From NCBI RefSeq assembly GCF_029210395.1, contig NZ_JARGDP010000014.1:1-53433 (forward strand): a stretch of 53,433 nucleotides of DNA, given 5' to 3'. The stretch comes from Petrocella sp. FN5 (lineage in GTDB: Bacteria; Bacillota; Clostridia; Lachnospirales; Vallitaleaceae). Shown here piece by piece: positions 33,636 through 44,238 of this stretch (its first letter is position 1; each line of letters begins with the position of its first letter). A program made the translations under genes and the position numbers. The notes below the pieces were generated by a model. It was not told the DNA's origin and did no database searches. It saw only the letters and a list, made by a program, of their open reading frames with translations.

Positions 33636-33664
33636 ATTATAGTACATATGTTCCCATGCGTCAA
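33636..33664 (-). promoter_or_regulatory. Promoter of recA
   Basis: Minus-strand TTGACG (33659-33664), 17-bp spacer, TATAAT (33636-33641). The -35 overlaps the cinA stop codon (TGA at 33661-33663). Confidence 0.82.
33642..33653. promoter_or_regulatory. LexA box 2 at recA (one mismatch)
   Basis: Minus-strand GAACATATGTAC differs from GAACATATGTTC by one base and lies wholly in the promoter spacer, directly next to the -10. Binding there would block RNA polymerase. Confidence 0.6.
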
Positions 33665-34923
33665 CCTTTTTTATTGTTACTTATTTTCAGTTCTTCTTTT
33701 AAAAGACTGTATAAGGTTGTTAGGGCATACTGAACACTGTAATCTCGAATCTTCTTGCGGTTGCCGTTAAAGTGGAAGGTGGTTCCATGGCTTTTGCCAT
33801 TGATGGTAAAACCCATACATACCATGCCTACAGGTTTCTCTGGTGTGCCACCATCCGGACCGGCGATGCCGCTGATGCCTACACCAATAGAGGCATCCGA
33901 TACTTTTGCTACCCCTTCTGCCATAGCAATGGCGACGGCTTCACTTACGGCGCCTTCTTTTAACATAAGAGCATGGGGCACTTTTAACCATGTTTCTTTG
34001 GAGCCATTGGAGTAGGTGACAAATCCATTTCTATACACCTGTGATACCCCCGGCACATTAATGATTCGGCTGCTTAGCAAGCCGCCGGTACAAGACTCAG
34101 CTATGGCTATGGTGTGGTGTTGGTCCTTGATCATCTCTACCACTACTTCTTCTAGGCTTCTGCCATCATAACTGTAACAATAGGGCTCTAAAAATGGCAT
34201 GAGTAATGCTGTTGTCTCTTCTATAAGCTTCTTGCCTTCTTTTTTGGTTCCTGTGATGGCTGTGACCCGAATGTTGACTGATCCTAGCTTGGCATATGGT
34301 GCTATTCTGGGATTGTCAGAGATATCCATGATGTGACCAATCATCTCTGCCAAGTCACTCTCACCAATGCCTGATAGTTGAAATATTCTAGACGTGATCA
34401 CATTAGCGCTTAAGGTCTCTAATATAGGTGCTACTTCTTTTTCAAACATGGGCATGAGCTCTCCTGGTGGCCCCGGTAATAAGATGTAATGGGTCTCTTC
34501 ATCTTTTATATAGATGCCTGGTGCGGTCCCGTTTTCGTTCTTAAGTATACACCCACCGGTGGGCTTGTAGGCTTGTTTTCTATTGGTTTCTGCCATGGTT
34601 CTTTTCCGTTGCTCGAAAAAAAGACGTATGTCTTCAAGGGCCGTTTCATCTAAAACCATGGTTCTTTCTAAGGCTTTGGCTACGGTTTCTTTTGTCATGT
34701 CATCATAGGTCGGACCCAATCCTCCGGTGAAAACAATCACATCTGATCGCCTTCTTGCGGTTCCGATGGCATCTAGCAATCTTTCTTCATGATCACCGAC
34801 CACCACTTGATAGGCCACTTCTATGCCCAGATCGGTCATGCTTTTACTTAGGTATCTGGTGTTGGTGTTTAAGGTGTCCCCAATTAAGATTTCGTTGCCG
34901 ACACAGATGATTTCTCCAATCAT
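33661..34923 (-). CDS. cinA: CinA, competence/damage-inducible protein
   Basis: About 420 residues in two parts. The N-terminal molybdopterin-binding-like domain has EIICVGNEILIGDTLNTNTRYLS and FTGGLGPTYDDMTKETVA. The C-terminal CinA domain (from about residue 255) has AIAESCTGGLLSSRI and GISGIAGPDGGTPEKPVG, the nicotinamide-nucleotide deamidase region. It sits just before recA as in many Firmicutes. The ATG at 34923 has GAGG seven bases upstream; the ATG at 34929 is too close to it. Confidence 0.95.
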   Translation of the reverse strand: MIGEIICVGNEILIGDTLNTNTRYLSKSMTDLGIEVAYQVVVGDHEERLLDAIGTARRRSDVIVFTGGLGPTYDDMTKETVAKALERTMVLDETALEDIRLFFEQRKRTMAETNRKQAYKPTGGCILKNENGTAPGIYIKDEETHYILLPGPPGELMPMFEKEVAPILETLSANVITSRIFQLSGIGESDLAEMIGHIMDISDNPRIAPYAKLGSVNIRVTAITGTKKEGKKLIEETTALLMPFLEPYCYSYDGRSLEEVVVEMIKDQHHTIAIAESCTGGLLSSRIINVPGVSQVYRNGFVTYSNGSKETWLKVPHALMLKEGAVSEAVAIAMAEGVAKVSDASIGVGISGIAGPDGGTPEKPVGMVCMGFTINGKSHGTTFHFNGNRKKIRDYSVQYALTTLYSLLKEELKISNNKKG

Positions 34924-34956
34924 ATACATACCTCGCTTATGGAAACTATGACCTGT

Positions 34957-35496
34957 TTACATGGAGCCTTTGAATACTTCCAGATTCTTGAGCACATAAT
35001 CTGTTCCTGATATAACGGTAAATAGTGTGGATGCAGCAATCAGTACCCACTCTACTGAACCCATAAAAGCAAAGGGCAGTTCAAGAAGTACCACAATAAT
35101 CATAACCATGGTTGTCGCCGTCTTAAGCTTACCCCACCAGCTGGCCGCTAAGACGATGCCTTTGGCTGCTGCTACCAGTCTAAGACCACTGATGACGAAT
35201 TCACGGCTGATGATGATGATGATGATCCAGGCTGCTATTTGGCCCACTTCCACCATATAAATGAGGGCAGCTGTTACCAATAATTTGTCTGCTAAAGGAT
35301 CCATAAATTTACCAAAGTCCGTTATCAGATTCCTAGACCTTGCAATATGGCCGTCTAGTAAGTCTGTTAAGGATGCAATAATAAAGACGAATACCGCTAC
35401 GTAGCGTATGATTGGATCCTCGGATACATAGAGCAGTACTAAGAAAACAGGAATCAATAATATCCTTAATATGGTTAATCTATTGGCTAAATTCAT
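34957..35496 (-). CDS. pgsA: CDP-diacylglycerol-glycerol-3-phosphate 3-phosphatidyltransferase
   Basis: A 179-residue integral membrane enzyme with the CDP-alcohol phosphotransferase motif DLLDGHIARSRNLITDFGKFMDPLADK, which holds all the conserved Asp residues. About five predicted spans. It makes phosphatidylglycerol phosphate for membrane lipids. Its start overlaps the rimO stop by 17 bp, with GGGGAGG inside rimO, so translation is coupled. Confidence 0.95.
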   Translation of the reverse strand: MNLANRLTILRILLIPVFLVLLYVSEDPIIRYVAVFVFIIASLTDLLDGHIARSRNLITDFGKFMDPLADKLLVTAALIYMVEVGQIAAWIIIIIISREFVISGLRLVAAAKGIVLAASWWGKLKTATTMVMIIVVLLELPFAFMGSVEWVLIAASTLFTVISGTDYVLKNLEVFKGSM

Positions 35497-36829
35497 CGTA
35501 AACCTCCCCGATTAAATCGTATTCATTATAATCTGTTACCTGAACCTGTACAAATTCACCTGCTAGTAATTCAAAGGGTGATGATATGAATATAGCGCCG
35601 TCAACACCAGGTGCATCTTTATAGGTTCTTCCCATATAGACTTCTTCCTCAGGCATATAACCTTCTATGATACATGGGATGATTTTGCCTACCATGGCTT
35701 CATTTTTGTCCATGGAGATCTCTTGCTGCTGTGCCATCAGACCGTCCCTTCTAGCTTCCATAATCTCAGCGTCTACATGCCCCGACATCTGGGCTGCTTT
35801 GGTGCCTTCTTCTATGGAATAGGTAAATACCCCAACCCGTTCAAGGCGATGGTCTTTTAAGAAGGTTTTTAGAATCGTATAGTCTTCTTCTGTTTCACCT
35901 GGGAAACCTACTATGAAGGTAGAACGTATGGTTATGTCCGGCATGGCTCTTCTTAACTTGTTGATGACTTCTATAATAGAAACCCGATTGCTGTGTCTGG
36001 CCATTCTGTTTAATATTGGATCGCTCACATGCTGTATGGGTATGTCGATATAGTTACATATTTTCTCTTCTGCTGCCATGAGGTCAATGAGTTCATCGGT
36101 GATGTCTTCCGGATAACAATAGAGCAATCGAATCCACTGTATACCTTCAATCTTAACCAGTTCTCTTAGTAATCTTGGTAGGGCTTTTTCCTGATATAGG
36201 TCCACCCCATATTTGGTTACGTCTTGAGCGACGATGATGATCTCTGATTTGCCTTGGGAAACCAGATACTGGGCTTCTTCTACCAGACTCTCAATACTTC
36301 GGCTTCTAATCTTGCCTCTTAGGCTGGGTATGATGCAATAGGTACAGTGGTTGTTACAGCCTTCTGATATCTTTAAATAGGCATAGTGGGCTGTTTGATC
36401 CCCAATACGCTTAATATAGGGTTCACAGGCATAATTAATGTCTTTGAAACTGATATAAGGCTCTTCTCTCAAAATGATGTGGTCTAAGGCTTCTACGATC
36501 TCATCGTAGTTAGAGGTGCCAAGGGCGCCGTCTAGTTCCGGAATCTCTTGTACAATCTCTTCTCGGTAACGCTGGGTCAGACAACCAACGGCGACTAGGC
36601 CTTTGAGATGACCTTCTGTTTTGTATTGGGCCATCTCTAAAATGGTGCGAACGCTTTCTTCTTTAGCATCATGAATGAAGCTACAAGTGTTAACGATGAT
36701 GACATCCGCTTCACTTTCTTCGTTGATCAGTTCATAACCGGCATCTACAATGTGACCTAACATCACCTCTGTATCCACCAGGTTTTTATCGCATCCTAGG
36801 GATACAAAAAAGATTTTTCCTTTTGACAT
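35480..36829 (-). CDS. rimO: Ribosomal protein S12 methylthiotransferase RimO
   Basis: About 449 residues in methylthiotransferase order. An N-terminal domain has cysteines in FFVSLGCDKNLVDTEVMLG, NTCSFI and GCLTQRY. The radical-SAM domain has CNNHCTYC with flanking ISEGCNNHCTYCIIPSLRG, and a C-terminal TRAM domain starts near IIPCIIEGYM. It adds a methylthio group to an Asp of S12. The ATG at 36829 is chosen because AGGAGG lies just upstream; the longer frame from 36865 would run back into folD. The AGGAGG overlaps the folD stop region. Confidence 0.95.
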   Translation of the reverse strand: MSKGKIFFVSLGCDKNLVDTEVMLGHIVDAGYELINEESEADVIIVNTCSFIHDAKEESVRTILEMAQYKTEGHLKGLVAVGCLTQRYREEIVQEIPELDGALGTSNYDEIVEALDHIILREEPYISFKDINYACEPYIKRIGDQTAHYAYLKISEGCNNHCTYCIIPSLRGKIRSRSIESLVEEAQYLVSQGKSEIIIVAQDVTKYGVDLYQEKALPRLLRELVKIEGIQWIRLLYCYPEDITDELIDLMAAEEKICNYIDIPIQHVSDPILNRMARHSNRVSIIEVINKLRRAMPDITIRSTFIVGFPGETEEDYTILKTFLKDHRLERVGVFTYSIEEGTKAAQMSGHVDAEIMEARRDGLMAQQQEISMDKNEAMVGKIIPCIIEGYMPEEEVYMGRTYKDAPGVDGAIFISSPFELLAGEFVQVQVTDYNEYDLIGEVYDEFSQ

Positions 36830-36837
36830 AGTGCCTC

Positions 36838-37683
36838 CTAATTTTTCTCGTATGCTTTTACACAATTGCTTATGAGCATGGCTATGGTCATGGGACCGAC
36901 GCCTTTGGGGACCGGGGTGATGGCACCTGCCACCTCTACACAGTCATCAAAGTCCACATCGCCACATAGCTTGCCGTTCTCATCTCTATTGATGCCCACA
37001 TCAATGACCACGGCGCCTTCTTTGACAAATTCTTTGGTTACAAATTTGGCTCTGCCGATGGCAACGATGAGTATGTCTGCTTGTTTACAAACCTCAGGTA
37101 GGTTCTTGGTTCTTGAGTGGGTTACGGTTACTGTGGCATGTTCTCTAATCATAAGCATGGCGATGGGCTTGCCTACGATGTTACTACGACCGACGATGAC
37201 ACAGTTTTTCCCAGACATCTCTATCTGACTGCGCTTCATGAGTTCAATGATGCCGGCCGGTGTACAAGATACGAACCCGTCATGGCCGATGCTTAGATTC
37301 CCAACATTGATGGGATGGAAGCCATCTACATCTTTTTTGGGGTCAATGGTCATGATGACCAAGTCATCGTCTATATGGGCAGGTAATGGCAATTGTACCA
37401 GGATGCCATGGACATCTTCTCTTTCGTTCAGTTCTTGAACGAGTGCCAAGATTTCTTCTTGGGTCGTGGCTTCAGGGAGTTCATAGGATAAGGAACGAAT
37501 CCCAACATATTCACAGGCCCGCTTCTTGTTCCTGACATATACCTGAGATGCTTGGTCTTCACCGACTAAGACAACGGCTAAGGTTGGCTGTCCTTTGGTG
37601 GATACCATGTTTTCCACTTTGTCTTTTAACTCGTTTTTGATATCTTCTGCAATCTGTTTTCCATTAATAATCTCTGCTGACAT
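36838..37683 (-). CDS. folD: Methylenetetrahydrofolate dehydrogenase/cyclohydrolase FolD
   Basis: A 281-residue bifunctional enzyme: [14 protein letters not shown] with the catalytic Lys, [10 protein letters not shown], and NADP-binding [18 protein letters not shown] followed by [14 protein letters not shown]. It interconverts methylene-, methenyl- and formyl-tetrahydrofolate. It is eight bases after fhs, the enzyme of the next step in the same C1 pathway. AGGAGG precedes the ATG. Confidence 0.97.
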   Translation of the reverse strand: MSAEIINGKQIAEDIKNELKDKVENMVSTKGQPTLAVVLVGEDQASQVYVRNKKRACEYVGIRSLSYELPEATTQEEILALVQELNEREDVHGILVQLPLPAHIDDDLVIMTIDPKKDVDGFHPINVGNLSIGHDGFVSCTPAGIIELMKRSQIEMSGKNCVIVGRSNIVGKPIAMLMIREHATVTVTHSRTKNLPEVCKQADILIVAIGRAKFVTKEFVKEGAVVIDVGINRDENGKLCGDVDFDDCVEVAGAITPVPKGVGPMTIAMLISNCVKAYEKN

Positions 37684-37691
37684 AGTCCCTC

Positions 37692-39362
37692 CTAAAACAA
37701 TCCGGAAATGTTGCCGTCATCATCAATATCGATGCTCTGAGCTGATGGTAGCTTAGGTAGTCCGGGCATGGTCATAACATCACCGGTTAAGGCTACAATA
37801 AACTCCGCACCGGCGGATACATTCAGGTCTCTTACGGTGATATTAAAGCCTATTGGACGTCCTAATTTACTTGGGTCATCGGACAGTGAATACTGGGTTT
37901 TTGCAATACATATCGGTAACTTGTCCAGTTGTAGACCTTCTATTTTCTTCATCATCTTCATGGCTTTGGCAGAATAATTGACTTCATCTGCGCCGTAGAT
38001 TTTTGTTGCAATGGCATTGATTTTTTCTTTGATGGTATCGTTCACATCATAGAGCGGTCTAAAGTCAGATGGCTTGTTGTTGAGGGTATCAAGGACCACA
38101 TTGGCCAGTTCTAGGCCACCTTCTCCGCCTTTTTCCCATACATTTGAGATGGCAAAAGCACAACCCATAGCTTCACAGGTTTCTTTGACATAGGCCACTT
38201 CTGCTTCTGTATCGGTTACAAAATGGTTTAGGGTCACGATTACCGGAACTTGGTAATGGAATAGGTTCTCTATGTGTTTTTCTAGGTTGACAAAGCCTTT
38301 TTTGAGTGCGTCTAGATCTTCTGTTGCCAGTTCTTTGACATTTCTGCCACCATTGTATTTAAGGGCTCTTATGGTCGCTACCAATACAATTGCGTTTGGT
38401 TTTAGGCCTGCTTTTTGACATTTGATGTCTAGGAACTTCTCAGCCCCAAGGTCAGCACCGAATCCGGCTTCTGTTACTACAATATCGGCTAGTTTTAGGC
38501 CGTATTTGGTGGCTCTGACTGAGTTGCACCCATGGGCGATGTTGGCAAAGGGTCCACCATGTAGGATGGCTGGTGTGTTTTCAAGGGTCTGAACCAGATT
38601 AGGGTTGATGGCTTCTTTTAGTAAGGCCGCCATGGCACCTTCTGCTTTTAAGTCATGGGCTGTTATCGGATCGCCTTTTCTTGTATAGGCGACGATAATC
38701 TGTCCCAGTCTTTTTTTCAAGTCTTTCAAGTCGTTAGAGAGGCATAATATGGCCATGACTTCTGATGCCACTGAGATCATAAACCCATCTTCTCTTGGTA
38801 CACCTTGCATGCTGCCGCCAAGGCCTACGATGATGTTTCTAAGGGCACGATCGTTCATGTCCACGACGCGCTTCCATACGATGTGTCTGGTGTCGATGTT
38901 GAGGTCATTGCCTTGTTGTAAATGGTTGTCTAACATGGCTGATAATAGGTTATGGGCGATGCTGACGGCATGAATGTCCCCTGTAAAATGAAGGTTGATG
39001 TCTTCCATTGGAATGACCTGTGCGTATCCACCACCGGCTGCGCCACCTTTGATGCCCATACAGGGACCAAGGGAAGGTTCACGCAGTGCTATGATGGCTT
39101 TCTTGCCAAGGCGGCCCAGTGCTTGTCCTAGGCCGACGGTTGTGGTGGTCTTGCCTTCGCCTGCCGGTGTGGGGTTGATGGCGGTTACCAGAACCAATTT
39201 ACCGTCTTCCTTGTCCTTAATCTCTTGCCATAAGCTTGCTGATAGCTTGGCTTTGTGTTTGCCGTAATAATCCAAATGGTCTTCATGAATGCCGATGGCT
39301 TCTGCTACGTTTTTGATGGGTATGATTTTTGCCTCGTTTGCTATTTGTATGTCTGACTTCAT
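37692..39362 (-). CDS. fhs: Formate-tetrahydrofolate ligase
   Basis: A 556-residue enzyme with [23 protein letters not shown] (nucleotide binding), [23 protein letters not shown], and [15 protein letters not shown]. It joins formate to tetrahydrofolate with ATP. Paired with folD it feeds C1 units to purines and, in acetogens, the methyl branch of the Wood-Ljungdahl pathway; no other gene of that pathway is in the window, so I claim only C1 supply. Length is standard. Confidence 0.97.
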   Translation of the reverse strand: MKSDIQIANEAKIIPIKNVAEAIGIHEDHLDYYGKHKAKLSASLWQEIKDKEDGKLVLVTAINPTPAGEGKTTTTVGLGQALGRLGKKAIIALREPSLGPCMGIKGGAAGGGYAQVIPMEDINLHFTGDIHAVSIAHNLLSAMLDNHLQQGNDLNIDTRHIVWKRVVDMNDRALRNIIVGLGGSMQGVPREDGFMISVASEVMAILCLSNDLKDLKKRLGQIIVAYTRKGDPITAHDLKAEGAMAALLKEAINPNLVQTLENTPAILHGGPFANIAHGCNSVRATKYGLKLADIVVTEAGFGADLGAEKFLDIKCQKAGLKPNAIVLVATIRALKYNGGRNVKELATEDLDALKKGFVNLEKHIENLFHYQVPVIVTLNHFVTDTEAEVAYVKETCEAMGCAFAISNVWEKGGEGGLELANVVLDTLNNKPSDFRPLYDVNDTIKEKINAIATKIYGADEVNYSAKAMKMMKKIEGLQLDKLPICIAKTQYSLSDDPSKLGRPIGFNITVRDLNVSAGAEFIVALTGDVMTMPGLPKLPSAQSIDIDDDGNISGLF

Positions 39363-39411
39363 GGTTACCTCCTATAAGATATATGTTATGTCCACGCCTT
39401 GCAAGACGACC

Positions 39412-41964
39412 CTATACTTGTTCCTCTGTACTTAGAGGCGCTTCGGTTATAGGTTCTTCTTCTTGCTGGGTGGTACTGCCTTGTTCGCTTTCATCTTTCA
39501 TCCTTACATAGGCTTCTTTGGTCATTAAGACGGTTCTTGGTTTGGAGCCTTCTTCATCGCCTACAAACCCGGCTTCATGAAGCTGATCCACAATACGGGC
39601 CGCTCGGTTGTAGCCGACTCGGAATCTTCTCTGAATCATAGATGCGGATGCTTTTTGCTTGTCGATGACCAGTTCAAGTGCTTCGTTAAAGTAGGCGTCA
39701 TAATCTTCCCCATCTGCTGATGTGCTTGTCTGTTCATCGGTTTTTGCCAGTTGATGCATAATTTTCTCGTTGTAGACGACTTTGGCTTGGTCTTTTAGAA
39801 ATGTTACAACGTTCTCAACTTCTTTTTCTGAAATAAAGGCGCCTTGGACCCGTACAGGCTTTTGTAATCCAACAGGGTAATAGAGCATATCCCCTTTTCC
39901 AAGTAGCTTCTCAGCACCGTTGCTATCTATAATGGTTCTGGAGTCAATCCCTGAGGAAACATTAAAGGCGATTCGACTGGGTATGTTGGCTTTGATGAGA
40001 CCGGTTATAACGTCTACTGAAGGTCGTTGTGTAGCTATTATTAGATGTAGACCGGCGGCTCTGGCCATCTGTGCCAATCGGCAAATGGCGTCTTCCACGT
40101 CATTGGGGGCTACCATCATTAAGTCAGCTAGCTCATCTACAATAATGACAATCTGAGGTAGTTTCTTGCCTTCCTTGTTCTCTACGACGGCTTTGTTATA
40201 GCCACCTAGGTCTCTTACATTGGCCGCTGCAAAGAGTTTGTAGCGATCGGCCATTTCTTGAACCGCCCAGTTCAAGGCACCTGCTGCTTTTTTGGGATCT
40301 GTTACAACCGGAATCAAGAGATGAGGTATGCCGTTATAGGCACTTAGTTCCACCACCTTGGGGTCAATCATTAACATCTTGACTTCATCCGGGTTGGCTC
40401 TATAAAGAATGCTGGTTATTAGGGTATTGACACATACGGATTTACCGGAGCCTGTTGCACCGGCTATGAGTAAGTGGGGCATTCTGGCAATGTCTGCTAT
40501 CATGACCTGTCCACTGATGTCTTTTCCTAAGGCAAAACAGATCTTGGAGGGGAACTTGCGAAACTCAGTGGTGTCAATAACTTCCCTTAAGGTCACCGCT
40601 TGGGTAATATCGTTGGGTACTTCTATACCCACAGCGGATTTGCCGGGTATAGGCGCTTCGATTCGAATGCCGCTTGCTGCTAGGTTCAAGGCTATGTCGT
40701 CTTGTAGATTCACGATCTTACTGACTTTTACACCTTGATCTGGTTGTAGTTCATATCTTGTTACTGTAGGACCGACGGTAACGTTTAAGATCTTGGTACC
40801 CACACCAAAGCTTTCTAAGGTCTGGACGAGTTTCTCCGCTTTTTTATTATTGGCTTCTTCTGAATAATGCTTGCCTTGGTTTAGATTGGCTTTCATTAAT
40901 TCAATGGGTGGTAGCTTGTAGATCGGACGTGCCGAAACATTCTCTATCTCTGTTTGGATGGCTTCTATGGGGACCGGCTTTTCTTTTACCGGCTGTGTTT
41001 GCTTTTCCAACTGTGTTTCATTATTGGCTGCCATCATACGTTCTCTGGCTAATTCCTGTTCTTCTTGTTGGATGATCTGCTCAAATGGATCTTTTTTGCT
41101 CCCTTGGTATATTTTTTTCTTAGGGGCGTCTTCACCAATTAGAATCTCATCCCTATCTTGGGCCACTTTGCCGTCACCTATTAGGGTGGCTGTGGACAGT
41201 ATGTCTTTTTGCTTGGCTTTTTTCTGAAGCTCTTGTTGCTCTTTTTTCTCTTCTCTGTCTTTCTGATAGTTTTCTGAGTAGATCTTAATCTGTTGACCTG
41301 TTTTTTCAATGCCTTTTTTGGAGACCTTGAAAACACCAATGCCTAATCCTTTGCCCATCTTAGCTATGAATTGCCATACTTTTGCTAAGGATTGCTCTGT
41401 GATCATGATGATGAGTGCCAAACTGACAATGACTAAGATGATCATACTGCCGATTCGACCGACAAGTATCTCCATCAGATCGCCCAGTACACCGCCGACC
41501 AAACCACCTGCTATATGTCCGGAGGCGGATGTTCTAAAGTACATGGCCGTAGCGGCAAAAAACGAACTGCCGGTTGATGTGAATTTGTTGATCTGTGCAT
41601 CTTCAATATAATAGAGATGGTTCAAGGTGGAGACCACCAATATGGCTATAAATATCAAAGCCAGTTTATTGTTGATTCGCCTATTGCCTTTATTGAATAT
41701 CTTGATGAAGGAAGCTGCAAGAATATATAAAGGCAACAAATAAGCGCCAATACCAAAAGAGCCAAACATAATATAACGCAGACCGCTACCTATGCTACCA
41801 CCTAGATTAAAGTAAATACTGATGATTAACATAAATGCAAGGGCAACAAAAGAAAGCACAACTATCTCGTATTTGAGATTTGCACTTAGACCTTTGTCTT
41901 GTGTTCCACGTTTTGACGTGGTTCTTGGCTTCGTTTTTCTTCTTGTCGTCTTTGTGTTATCCAT
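39412..41964 (-). CDS. DNA translocase FtsK/SpoIIIE
   Basis: An 850-residue membrane-anchored motor. Four predicted spans occupy about residues 30-195. A charged linker follows to about 370, then the alpha/beta motor with GATGSGKSVCVNTLI (Walker A), KMLMIDPKVVELSAYNGIPHLL, VIIVDELADLMMVA (Walker B), and ATQRPSVDVITGLIKANIPSRIAF. The winged-helix gamma domain ends the protein (ASMIQRRFRVGYNRAARIVDQLHEAGFVG). It moves DNA at the septum in division or sporulation. Its ATG overlaps uppP by 8 bp. Whether it is the sporulation SpoIIIE or a vegetative SftA/FtsK is not decidable here; the spans favour SpoIIIE/FtsK. Confidence 0.95.
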   Translation of the reverse strand: MDNTKTTRRKTKPRTTSKRGTQDKGLSANLKYEIVVLSFVALAFMLIISIYFNLGGSIGSGLRYIMFGSFGIGAYLLPLYILAASFIKIFNKGNRRINNKLALIFIAILVVSTLNHLYYIEDAQINKFTSTGSSFFAATAMYFRTSASGHIAGGLVGGVLGDLMEILVGRIGSMIILVIVSLALIIMITEQSLAKVWQFIAKMGKGLGIGVFKVSKKGIEKTGQQIKIYSENYQKDREEKKEQQELQKKAKQKDILSTATLIGDGKVAQDRDEILIGEDAPKKKIYQGSKKDPFEQIIQQEEQELARERMMAANNETQLEKQTQPVKEKPVPIEAIQTEIENVSARPIYKLPPIELMKANLNQGKHYSEEANNKKAEKLVQTLESFGVGTKILNVTVGPTVTRYELQPDQGVKVSKIVNLQDDIALNLAASGIRIEAPIPGKSAVGIEVPNDITQAVTLREVIDTTEFRKFPSKICFALGKDISGQVMIADIARMPHLLIAGATGSGKSVCVNTLITSILYRANPDEVKMLMIDPKVVELSAYNGIPHLLIPVVTDPKKAAGALNWAVQEMADRYKLFAAANVRDLGGYNKAVVENKEGKKLPQIVIIVDELADLMMVAPNDVEDAICRLAQMARAAGLHLIIATQRPSVDVITGLIKANIPSRIAFNVSSGIDSRTIIDSNGAEKLLGKGDMLYYPVGLQKPVRVQGAFISEKEVENVVTFLKDQAKVVYNEKIMHQLAKTDEQTSTSADGEDYDAYFNEALELVIDKQKASASMIQRRFRVGYNRAARIVDQLHEAGFVGDEEGSKPRTVLMTKEAYVRMKDESEQGSTTQQEEEPITEAPLSTEEQV

Positions 41965-42838
41965 GGTATCCCCCTAAGGTGACAAACAACAACAGTATAC
42001 CTACAGTATAACAGTAATAGGCGAAATAATGAATCTTACCTTTTCTTACTATTTCAAGTAATACTTTGATACATATATAGCCTACTAGTGCTGAAGCAAT
42101 CATACCGGCACTATAGCTGATGATCATCTCATTAATAGGTTCCGTACTTTCGAATCTTAATACTTGTAATATGGTTGCTCCAAGGATGGCTGGTATGGAC
42201 ATGATGAAGCTGAATTTGACAATAAAGTCTTTGCTCATACCGGTAAAGAGTCCTGCTACTATGGTAGAACCTGCTCTAGATATACCCGGAAACGTGGCAA
42301 ACCCTTGGATTAGTCCGACGAACATGGCTTTTTTGAAGCTTACATTTTCCTCGGTTAATGCACCTGAGCGCATTTTTGTTGTTAAGAGCAATAAGGTGGC
42401 TGTTATCAATAGGCCTACCGCCGGAAATATTAAAGATGTAAAGGCGTGAAGTATGAGCTTCTCAAGGACCAAGGCTACAATGACCGTAGGGATGGTTGCT
42501 ACTATAATAAGCATGACAAACCTTTGGTGCTCATCTTCTATGATTATAGGGGCCGTTTTGTCCTTATTGCCTCTTTTAATCATATGGTAACTTGTATAAT
42601 CCCATGTGTTCTTCAAAATGCGTAAACCACTTTTTATCAAAATCCATATCTCCGACCAAAATGCTACAAATATGGCCACTAGGGTCCCAAGATGCAAGAC
42701 CACTTCAAATAAGACGCCGCTTTCTGTCTTTAAGTTAAATAATGCACTTCCAATAGCCAAATGGCCCGAACTGCTGACAGGCAAAAACTCTGTCAAGCCT
42801 TGTATGATACCCATGAGTATCGCTTCAAATAATGTCAT
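41957..42838 (-). CDS. uppP: Undecaprenyl-diphosphatase UppP (BacA)
   Basis: A 293-residue membrane enzyme with MGIIQGLTEFLPVSSSGHLAI and the second motif FPGISRAGSTIVAGL, which together form the active site, and about eight spans. It recycles undecaprenyl diphosphate to the monophosphate carrier used by peptidoglycan and by the polysaccharide locus in region 1. A hydrophilic insert around residues 85-105 (KRGNKDKTAPIIIEDEHQR) is typical of longer members. It is coupled to ftsK by an 8-bp overlap. Confidence 0.96.
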   Translation of the reverse strand: MTLFEAILMGIIQGLTEFLPVSSSGHLAIGSALFNLKTESGVLFEVVLHLGTLVAIFVAFWSEIWILIKSGLRILKNTWDYTSYHMIKRGNKDKTAPIIIEDEHQRFVMLIIVATIPTVIVALVLEKLILHAFTSLIFPAVGLLITATLLLLTTKMRSGALTEENVSFKKAMFVGLIQGFATFPGISRAGSTIVAGLFTGMSKDFIVKFSFIMSIPAILGATILQVLRFESTEPINEMIISYSAGMIASALVGYICIKVLLEIVRKGKIHYFAYYCYTVGILLLFVTLGGYHG

Positions 42839-42887
42839 GTCTCTCTCCTTAATACCTTCAAGTCTAACTTCTTTGTTCTTTTATTCG

Positions 42888-44090
42888 TTAATCGTGTAAG
42901 CCGAATGTCTCATGTAGGGCAAATACTGCCACTTCAAGGTCTTTGGCATGAATCAAGCACGCAATGGTGGATAGTGAGTCCGCTGTCTGAAGAATCTGTA
43001 CCTTAACTTTGGATAGACTGCTGATGATCTTGGCCATAACGCCAGGTACGCCTGTCATCTTCTCCCCCACTACTGTTATTTTACAGCAATTGTCGATATA
43101 TGAAAAGCTTACATCGTAAGCTTCTATTAACTTTATGGTTTTGTTTTTATTGATGCTTTCTGTTGTAAATACCCTGCGTTCAGGGAATATGTTGATGATG
43201 TCAATGGATACATTTTGGGCTGCAAGATCATTAAAGAATACTTCATCATCAATTGCACCTTCTACCAGGAATTGTATTCTTCCGGTTCTATGGGCTATGG
43301 AGGTGATGATTCTCTCGTTGACGGTGATTGGTTTTTCTATGTAATTGAAATGGGTGATGGTTGTACCAACTGCATCGCTGAAGGTGTTTTTGATCATCAC
43401 GGGTATCCCTGAGCGTCTGGCCACTTCTACGGCCCTTGGATGAATGACTTTTGCACCACCGTCTGCCATCTGAAACAATTCATTATAACTGATATGATTG
43501 ATTAACTTAGCGGTCTTACATACTATAGGGTCCGCGGTCATAATACCGTCTACGTCGGTGAAGATCTCTATGACATCGGCTTTTAAGGCTTCCCCCATTA
43601 GGGCTGCTGATGTATCAGAACCACCTCTGCCTAAGGTCGTTGTGTCTCCTTGTGTATCCATACCTTGAAAGCCTGCCACAACGGGAATATGCCCCTGTGC
43701 CAAAATATTACTAATTCTTGTTGTATCTACATAATCCACGTGAGCCTCTAGAAAATGGCTGGAGGTTCTTATTCCGGATTGTCCCCCTGTTAAGGCTTGG
43801 GCCTTCATGCCTTTGCTGCCTAGAGCGTTGGATAGTACGACGGTGGTTATAATCTCTCCACAAGCTATTAACATATCCATTTCCCGATCATCCACATGGC
43901 GACCGTCGGTTTCTAAGAGGCTGAGCAAGGTGTCGGTGGCGTAAGGTGCACCGAGCCTTCCCATAGCCGATACCACGACCACAACTTGGTCATATTTCTT
44001 CCTTGCTTCTTCTATTCTAAGGACCACTCTTTCACGACTCTCATGGGTTGCTAAGGATGTGCCTCCAAACTTTTGTATAACCAGACTCAT
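42888..44090 (-). CDS. Aspartate kinase
   Basis: About 400 residues: SLVIQKFGGTSLATHE (ATP and substrate site), TDVDGIMTADPIV, ISYNELFQMADGGAKVIHPRAVE, and two C-terminal ACT domains with VVGEKMTGVPGVMAKIISSL. It begins the lysine, threonine and methionine pathway and is expected to be feedback-controlled through the ACT domains. I place the start at 44090 where AGGAGG stands seven bases upstream; the frame is open for 52 further codons upstream, but these show no homology and cross the promoter. Confidence 0.93.
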   Translation of the reverse strand: MSLVIQKFGGTSLATHESRERVVLRIEEARKKYDQVVVVVSAMGRLGAPYATDTLLSLLETDGRHVDDREMDMLIACGEIITTVVLSNALGSKGMKAQALTGGQSGIRTSSHFLEAHVDYVDTTRISNILAQGHIPVVAGFQGMDTQGDTTTLGRGGSDTSAALMGEALKADVIEIFTDVDGIMTADPIVCKTAKLINHISYNELFQMADGGAKVIHPRAVEVARRSGIPVMIKNTFSDAVGTTITHFNYIEKPITVNERIITSIAHRTGRIQFLVEGAIDDEVFFNDLAAQNVSIDIINIFPERRVFTTESINKNKTIKLIEAYDVSFSYIDNCCKITVVGEKMTGVPGVMAKIISSLSKVKVQILQTADSLSTIACLIHAKDLEVAVFALHETFGLHD

Positions 44091-44145
44091 TCCATTTCCT
44101 CCTAGACCAATAGGGTTCATTTGGCCATCTTTCATGACCCTCATT

Positions 44146-44174
44146 AATATATCATATTGAGCTATAAATAACAA
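44146..44174 (-). promoter_or_regulatory. Candidate promoter of the aspartate kinase-uppP-ftsK operon
   Basis: Minus-strand TTGTTA (44169-44174), 17-bp spacer, TATATT (44146-44151), giving a leader of about 50 nt. It lies back to back with the rqcH promoter. Confidence 0.6.
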
Positions 44175-44238
44175 TGAAAGGGCCATTAATTTCTCATTGA
44201 AATCCACGTGTGACGCTTGTCTTACATAATGCAATCTA

